The translations under genes were made by a program, and so were the position numbers. 64,000 bases of DNA from Rhizobacter sp. Root1238 (lineage in GTDB: Bacteria > Pseudomonadota > Gammaproteobacteria > Burkholderiales > Burkholderiaceae_C), in assembly GCF_001425825.1 (NCBI RefSeq), contig NZ_LMDM01000048.1, positions 224,151-288,150 on the forward strand, in the 5' to 3' direction. How positions within the stretch are numbered: position 1 is the first letter of the stretch; every line of letters begins with the position of its first letter. The notes under the pieces are model-generated. The model saw only the letters and a program-made list of their open reading frames with translations, did no database searches and was not told the origin of the DNA. Below, one piece after another: positions 59,765 through 64,000 of this stretch.

Positions 59765-61012
59765 TCACTTCTGCGGGGCGTACCACTTGGCGAAGCCGCT
59801 CTGGATGCGCTGCGCCGCATCCTTCGGCGCGAGCTTGCCGTTGATGACCTGCGAGTTCACCGTCCACAGCTCGTTCTCCATGCTCGGCTCGCCGCGACTC
59901 ATCACCTGCGCGTTCAACCGGATGGTCGACTTGCACTGCGCGCGCCAGCCGATCATCTGCCGCGCCACCGGGTCCTTCACGTCGACGCTGTGCTTCGCCA
60001 GCGAGAAGAAGCCGGTCGCCTTGTTGGTGTACAGCTCGGCGAACTCCTTCGACGCCAGCCAGGTCAGGAACACCTTCGCGTCGGCCTGGTTCTTGCCGGC
60101 CTTGTTGATGCCCATGCCGATGTCGGTGTGGTCCGAGATGTAGCAGGCGTCGCCGGCCTTGCGCACCGGCGGCGGGAAGGCGCCGAACTCGAAGCCGGGC
60201 TCCTTCTCGAAGTACGCGATGTCCCACGAGCCGGTCGGGTAGATCGCGGCCTTGCCCGAAGCGAACAGGTTCTGCGAATCGCCATAGGTCTCGGCCTGGT
60301 AGCCCTTGGGCAGGTAGGCGGCCCACCTGGCCATCGTCGCCCACACGTCGACGAACTCCGGGTCGGTGAACTTCTTCTTGCCGGCGATCAGTGCGCGGCG
60401 GCCTTCTTCGCCCTTCCAGTAGTTCGGGCCGATCCCGGTGAAGACGATCTGGCTGGTCTCCCACTGGTCGGCGGTGCCGAGCGCGATCGGCGCGACCTTG
60501 CCCTGGCCCTTGATCTTGTCGAGCACCGCGAAGAACTCCGCCTCGGTGGCAGGCGGCGTGACGCCGGCATCCGCGAAGATCTTCTTGTTGTAGAAGAAGC
60601 CGTGGATCACCGACGCCATCGGCATGCAGTAGGTGTCCTTGCCGTCGTCGGTCTGCCACGCGACCTTGGCCGAATCGGGGAAGTTCGCAAGGCCCGGTTC
60701 GCCGTCGAGCTTCGCGAGGCGGCCCTTCTTGTACAGGTCGAGCGCGACGTCGAACGGGCGGCAGGTGATCAGGTCGCCGGCGCTGCCGGCCGACAGCCGC
60801 GCGCTCAGCACCGAGTTGTATTCCGGCGGCGCGGTCGGCGAGTACTTCACCGTGATGCCGGGGTGCGATTTCATGAAGGCCGGCAGCAGCACCTCGTCCC
60901 ACAGCGCCTTGTCGTCGGTGCGCCAGCTTTCGATGACGAGCGAGCCGGCCTGGGCGCTCGCGGCCAGGGCCAGTGCCGTGCAGGCGAATGCAGTTCGGGC
61001 AGTGCGTTTCAT
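59765..61012 (-). CDS. Periplasmic sugar-binding protein of the importer
   Basis: 415 residues with a signal peptide (~1-22, 'ACTALALAASAQAG'). The family 1 extracellular solute-binding fold is marked by 'SLVIESWRTDDKALWDEVLLPAFMKSHPGITVKY' and 'GKAAIYPTGSWDIAYF'. It delivers a sugar to the permeases. It is the first gene of the leftward operon and divergent from a second binding protein. Sugar not predictable. Confidence 0.92.
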   Translation of the reverse strand: MKRTARTAFACTALALAASAQAGSLVIESWRTDDKALWDEVLLPAFMKSHPGITVKYSPTAPPEYNSVLSARLSAGSAGDLITCRPFDVALDLYKKGRLAKLDGEPGLANFPDSAKVAWQTDDGKDTYCMPMASVIHGFFYNKKIFADAGVTPPATEAEFFAVLDKIKGQGKVAPIALGTADQWETSQIVFTGIGPNYWKGEEGRRALIAGKKKFTDPEFVDVWATMARWAAYLPKGYQAETYGDSQNLFASGKAAIYPTGSWDIAYFEKEPGFEFGAFPPPVRKAGDACYISDHTDIGMGINKAGKNQADAKVFLTWLASKEFAELYTNKATGFFSLAKHSVDVKDPVARQMIGWRAQCKSTIRLNAQVMSRGEPSMENELWTVNSQVINGKLAPKDAAQRIQSGFAKWYAPQK

Positions 61013-61171
61013 GAGCGGTCTCCTTCGGTGGATGAGCGTGTCGTGCAGGTCGAAAGGTCAAGCGGGGCGCAAGGTACCATCGGCCGCCGTGTGACACGAG
61101 GCCTGCCCGAGGGTCCGCGCCCGGCCCCGCCGCACGCGGCCAAGTGCTTGTCATTGCAGGGATTTCCCACC

Positions 61172-62548
61172 ATGAGGCGACATCGCGCGCTCACTGTTCC
61201 TTACGCTGCCCTGCGCGCCTGCGCAGGGGCCGCGAAGGACCGTGCCGCGACCCTCGCCTTACACAACATTGCAATTCGTCGGCATTCGACAGGCGCGCTG
61301 CGCGGGTTTGCCCTGAGCTTGCTGCTGGGCTGCACCGCGCTCGGCGCGCAGGCGCAGACGCTCGACGTGCTGCACTGGTGGACCTCAGCCGGCGAGCGCC
61401 GCGCAGTCGACCAGCTGGTGCTGCAGCTCGACAGGCGCGGCATCGCCTGGCGCGACGCCGCGATCCCCGGCGGCGGCGGCGGCGGCGCGATGAAGGTGCT
61501 GAACAGCCGCGTGCTGGCGCGCGACCCGCCGGACGCCGCGCAGGTGATCGGCCGCACGCTGGCCGACTGGTCCGACCTCGGGCTGGTGCTGCCGCTCGAC
61601 GAGGTGGCGCAGCGCAACCGCTGGAGCCAGTCGCTGTTCCCCCTGGTGCAGCGCGTGATCACGCACCGCGGTCGCATCGTCGCGGCGCCGCTCGGCGTGC
61701 ACCGCATCAACACGCTGTTCTTCAACCAGCGGGTGTGGGCGCAGCTGAAGCTCGGCGCGCCGAAGACCTGGGGCGATGTCGAGCAGGCGGCGGCGGCGCT
61801 GCGCCGCGCCGGCATCGCGCCGTTCGCATGGAGCGACGAGCCGTGGCAGATCGCCACCGTGTTCGAGACGCTGCTGCTGTCCGAAGGCGGGCCGGTGCTG
61901 TACGCGGAGCTCGCTGCCACGCAGCGCTGGCAGGCCTGGCAGGACCCGCGTGTCGCGAAGGCCCTCGAGCGGCTGCGCTGGCTGCGGCGATTGAACGGCG
62001 AAACGGTGATCGAGCAGCGCTGGACCGCGTCGGCGCGCCAGCTGTTCACCGGCGACGCCGGCATGTTGATCATGGGCGACTGGACCGGCGGCGAGCTGAC
62101 GGCCTGGGGCGCGCAGCCCGGCCGCGACTACGGCTGCGCGCCGGTGCCCGGCACCGCCGGCATGCACCTGTACAGCATCGACACGCTGGCGATGCTGGTC
62201 GGCACGAAGAAGCGCGAGGCCGAGCAGGAACGCATGGCCGAGGTCGTGGTGTCGCCGGCGGCGCAGCTCGCCTACAACCAGGCCAAGGGCTCGGTGCCGG
62301 TGCGCGACGACATCGACCCCACGCAGCTGGACGAGTGCGCGCGCGACTCGTGGCAGACGCTGAAGCGCGCCGACAGTCCGCTGCTGCCGAGCATCGCGCA
62401 CCGCATGGCGGCCGACGAGGCCACCAAGGACGCGCTGGCCGATGCGCTGCACCGCTTCGTCAAGGACCCGGCCGTCACGCCCGCGCGGGCGCAGGAGCGC
62501 CTGGCGGCGCTGATCCGCAGCGCGGCGCGGGCGACACCTTCCCAGTGA
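61172..62548 (+). CDS. Second sugar-binding protein (GtsA-like), linked to a two-component system
   Basis: 458 residues from ATG 61172 with a long basic N-region, then 'FALSLLLGCTALGAQAQ' as a signal peptide at ~45-63. The mature part is like glucose/mannose-binding proteins: 'LDVLHWWTSAGERRAV', 'AIPGGGGGGAMKVLNSRV', 'IVAAPLGVHRINTLFFNQRVW', 'GMLIMGDWTGGELTAWG'. It is 11 nt before a response regulator and is not beside a permease on its strand. A sensory role is inferred. Confidence 0.88.
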   Translation: MRRHRALTVPYAALRACAGAAKDRAATLALHNIAIRRHSTGALRGFALSLLLGCTALGAQAQTLDVLHWWTSAGERRAVDQLVLQLDRRGIAWRDAAIPGGGGGGAMKVLNSRVLARDPPDAAQVIGRTLADWSDLGLVLPLDEVAQRNRWSQSLFPLVQRVITHRGRIVAAPLGVHRINTLFFNQRVWAQLKLGAPKTWGDVEQAAAALRRAGIAPFAWSDEPWQIATVFETLLLSEGGPVLYAELAATQRWQAWQDPRVAKALERLRWLRRLNGETVIEQRWTASARQLFTGDAGMLIMGDWTGGELTAWGAQPGRDYGCAPVPGTAGMHLYSIDTLAMLVGTKKREAEQERMAEVVVSPAAQLAYNQAKGSVPVRDDIDPTQLDECARDSWQTLKRADSPLLPSIAHRMAADEATKDALADALHRFVKDPAVTPARAQERLAALIRSAARATPSQ

Positions 62549-62558
62549 ATCGAGTGCC

Positions 62559-63290
62559 ATGAACCTCGCCCGCAAGCGCACCATCCTCGCCGTCGACGAC
62601 GACCAGAAGACCCGGCAACTGCTGAAGCTGTACCTGGAGAAGCACCAGTACGTGGTGCAGCTCGCGGCCGACGGGGCCAGTTTCCGCAGCGGCTTCGAGC
62701 GCTACCGCGACGAGTTGAGCCTGGTGATCCTCGACGTGATGCTGCCCGACACCGACGGCTTCGCGCTGTGCCAGATGGTGCGGCAGCGGGCGCCGACGCT
62801 GCCGATCATCATGCTGACCGCGAGCGCCGACGACACCGAGCGCATCGTCGGGCTGGAGCTCGGGGCCGACGACTACATCGGCAAGCCCTACAACCCGCGC
62901 GAGCTGCTGGCGCGCATCAAGGCCATCCACCGCCGCGCCGGCCAGGCCGAAGGCGGAGCGGCGGCCCGCTACCTGCGCTTCGCCGGCTTCCGGCTCGACC
63001 GGCTGGAGCGCACCGTGACCGGGCCGGACGGCCAGGCGCTGGCGTTGACCGCGATGGACTTCGACCTGCTGCGGCTGCTGGCCGAGCATGCCGGCGAGGT
63101 GATGGAGCGGGCGCGGCTGATGGAGCAGACGCGCGGCCGCGACCTCGGCCCGGCCGACCGCTCGCTCGACGTGCAGGTGAGCCGGCTGCGCCAGCGGCTG
63201 GGCGACGACGGCAAGCAGCCGGCGCTGATCAAGACGGTGCGCAGCAGCGGCTACGTGTTCTCGGTCGAGGTGCTGGCGTCGCATGACTAG
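62559..63290 (+). CDS. OmpR-family response regulator
   Basis: 243 residues. The receiver domain has acidic pocket 'AVDDDQK', phospho-acceptor Asp59 in 'LVILDVMLPDTDG', Thr in 'IIMLTASADD' and Lys109 in 'GADDYIGKPYNP'. The winged helix at ~145-240 has 'LALTAMDFDLLRLLAEHAGEV' and 'VQVSRLRQRLG'. Likely controls the divergent sugar importer. The kinase gene overlaps its end by 8 nt. Confidence 0.93.
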   Translation: MNLARKRTILAVDDDQKTRQLLKLYLEKHQYVVQLAADGASFRSGFERYRDELSLVILDVMLPDTDGFALCQMVRQRAPTLPIIMLTASADDTERIVGLELGADDYIGKPYNPRELLARIKAIHRRAGQAEGGAAARYLRFAGFRLDRLERTVTGPDGQALALTAMDFDLLRLLAEHAGEVMERARLMEQTRGRDLGPADRSLDVQVSRLRQRLGDDGKQPALIKTVRSSGYVFSVEVLASHD

Positions 63291-64000
63291 GGTCTCGCTG
63301 CAGCGGCTGCTGCCGCGCACGCTGCGCGGCCGGATCATGCTGGTGATGGTGGCCGGCGTGCTGCTGAGCCAGCTGCTGGGCACCGCGATCTGGGCCTGGC
63401 AGCTGCGCGCGAATGCGCTGCGCGACGCGCGCGATGCCGCGCAGCAGACGGCGCAGAGCGCGGCCGGCGCGATCCGCTTCTTCCGCGACCTGCCGCCGCA
63501 GTACCGGCCGCTGCTGATCGAGCAGCTGCGCACGATGGGCGGCACGCGCTTCTTCGTCAACGTGAACCATGCGCGCGTGCCGACCGGTGCGTTCGCGCCG
63601 TCGAGGCTGTCGGAGACGGTGGTGCGCGGCGTGCGCGAGCGGCTGCTGGCGCAGGTGGGCGACACCACGTCGTTCGAGGCCGCGTTCGCGTGGCCGGACA
63701 CGCTGGTGGTGGCCGACGACGGCCGCACCTTGCGCGAGCTGCCCGAGAGCTGGGTCGAGGCCTCGCTGCTGCTGCGGCCGCGGCCGGCGCCGCTGCTGGT
63801 GATCCAGGCCGAGATCGAGGCGGGCGGCTGGCTGTTGCTCGCGACGACCTTGCCGGACCCGTATTTCCTCGACAACGCGAACCCGTTGAGCAGCGACCGG
63901 CTGCTGCTGCAGGGCGCGACGCTGGTGACGGTGCTGCTGCTGGTGCTGCTGGTGGCACGCAGCCTGACGCGGCCGTTGTCGCGGCTGGCGCAGGCGGCGA
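63283..64000 (+). CDS. Sensor histidine kinase, N-terminal part (cut by window end)
   Basis: The frame opens at ATG 63283 and stays open to the window end (239 residues). A membrane helix (~17-40), a periplasmic region of about 165 residues, and a second helix (~205-225) lead into 'VARSLTRPLSRLAQAA', the start of a HAMP domain. The catalytic domains lie beyond the window. Operon order binding protein-regulator-kinase suggests that the kinase reads sugar-loaded binding protein. Confidence 0.85.
   Translation, partial: MTRVSLQRLLPRTLRGRIMLVMVAGVLLSQLLGTAIWAWQLRANALRDARDAAQQTAQSAAGAIRFFRDLPPQYRPLLIEQLRTMGGTRFFVNVNHARVPTGAFAPSRLSETVVRGVRERLLAQVGDTTSFEAAFAWPDTLVVADDGRTLRELPESWVEASLLLRPRPAPLLVIQAEIEAGGWLLLATTLPDPYFLDNANPLSSDRLLLQGATLVTVLLLVLLVARSLTRPLSRLAQAA

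Overview
The window is very GC-rich with compact gene packing and short intergenic gaps. It looks like the chromosome of a free-living betaproteobacterium of the order Burkholderiales, of the Leptothrix/Methylibium/Rhizobacter or Comamonadaceae kind. The basis is the gene content: a Burkholderiales-type general porin, an acyl-CoA dehydrogenase with its own ETF pair, an H-NS-family small regulator, an NsrR-type NO sensor, many paired regulator-enzyme units, and a bacterial expansin with a cellulose-binding module. I saw no insertion sequence, phage gene, CRISPR array or rRNA. There is one tRNA gene, tRNA-Leu(UAA).

Layout. 0-4 kb: the end of a large YDG/MBG-repeat surface protein; a TetR regulator with two matching 18-bp operators flanking it, the second in front of a small lipoprotein-porin operon; and the expansin. 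4-8.7 kb (minus strand): etfBA, then an acyl-CoA dehydrogenase and a nitronate monooxygenase-like flavoprotein. 8.9-14.6 kb: glutamate racemase, an XRE/MmyB-type regulator divergent from an AhpD-like protein that has lost its cysteines, a SnoaL-like protein, an H-NS-like protein and a large winged-helix/ATPase regulator.

14.7-22.3 kb is the most striking region. It holds a hemerythrin-like protein, a 1-Cys peroxiredoxin, NsrR, and a near-consensus NsrR box in front of a tightly coupled operon. That operon encodes an atypical cbb3-type heme-copper oxidase: CcoS-like segment fused to CcoN, then CcoO, then a monoheme cytochrome c in place of CcoP. It continues with a group-III truncated hemoglobin, a SCO copper chaperone, an unknown membrane protein, and a short AraC regulator plus VOC protein. 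Together they read as a respiratory module switched on by nitric oxide.

22-36 kb is mostly small regulator-enzyme pairs and housekeeping enzymes: LysR/aldo-keto reductase, TetR/MDR reductase with a shared operator, a ClC channel, isochorismatase-like, SDRs, a PQQ-type sugar dehydrogenase fused to a PEBP domain, exonuclease III. 36-43.4 kb is a CecR-type repressor divergent from a complete ybhGFSR-like efflux operon with its own outer-membrane factor. 43.4-53.6 kb contains more regulator-enzyme pairs and three decayed genes: a DeoR fragment, an SDR tail, and a dehalogenase-like hydrolase split by one amber codon. 53.6-55.4 kb has tRNA-Leu, fumarase C and, in its 3' region, a candidate small RNA with a CU-rich anti-Shine-Dalgarno loop.

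56.8-64 kb is a sugar-uptake and sugar-sensing locus. An ABC importer (ATPase, two permeases, binding protein) runs leftward. Divergent from it is an operon of a second sugar-binding protein, an OmpR-type response regulator and a histidine kinase that is cut by the window edge. The second binding protein probably serves the sensor rather than transport.
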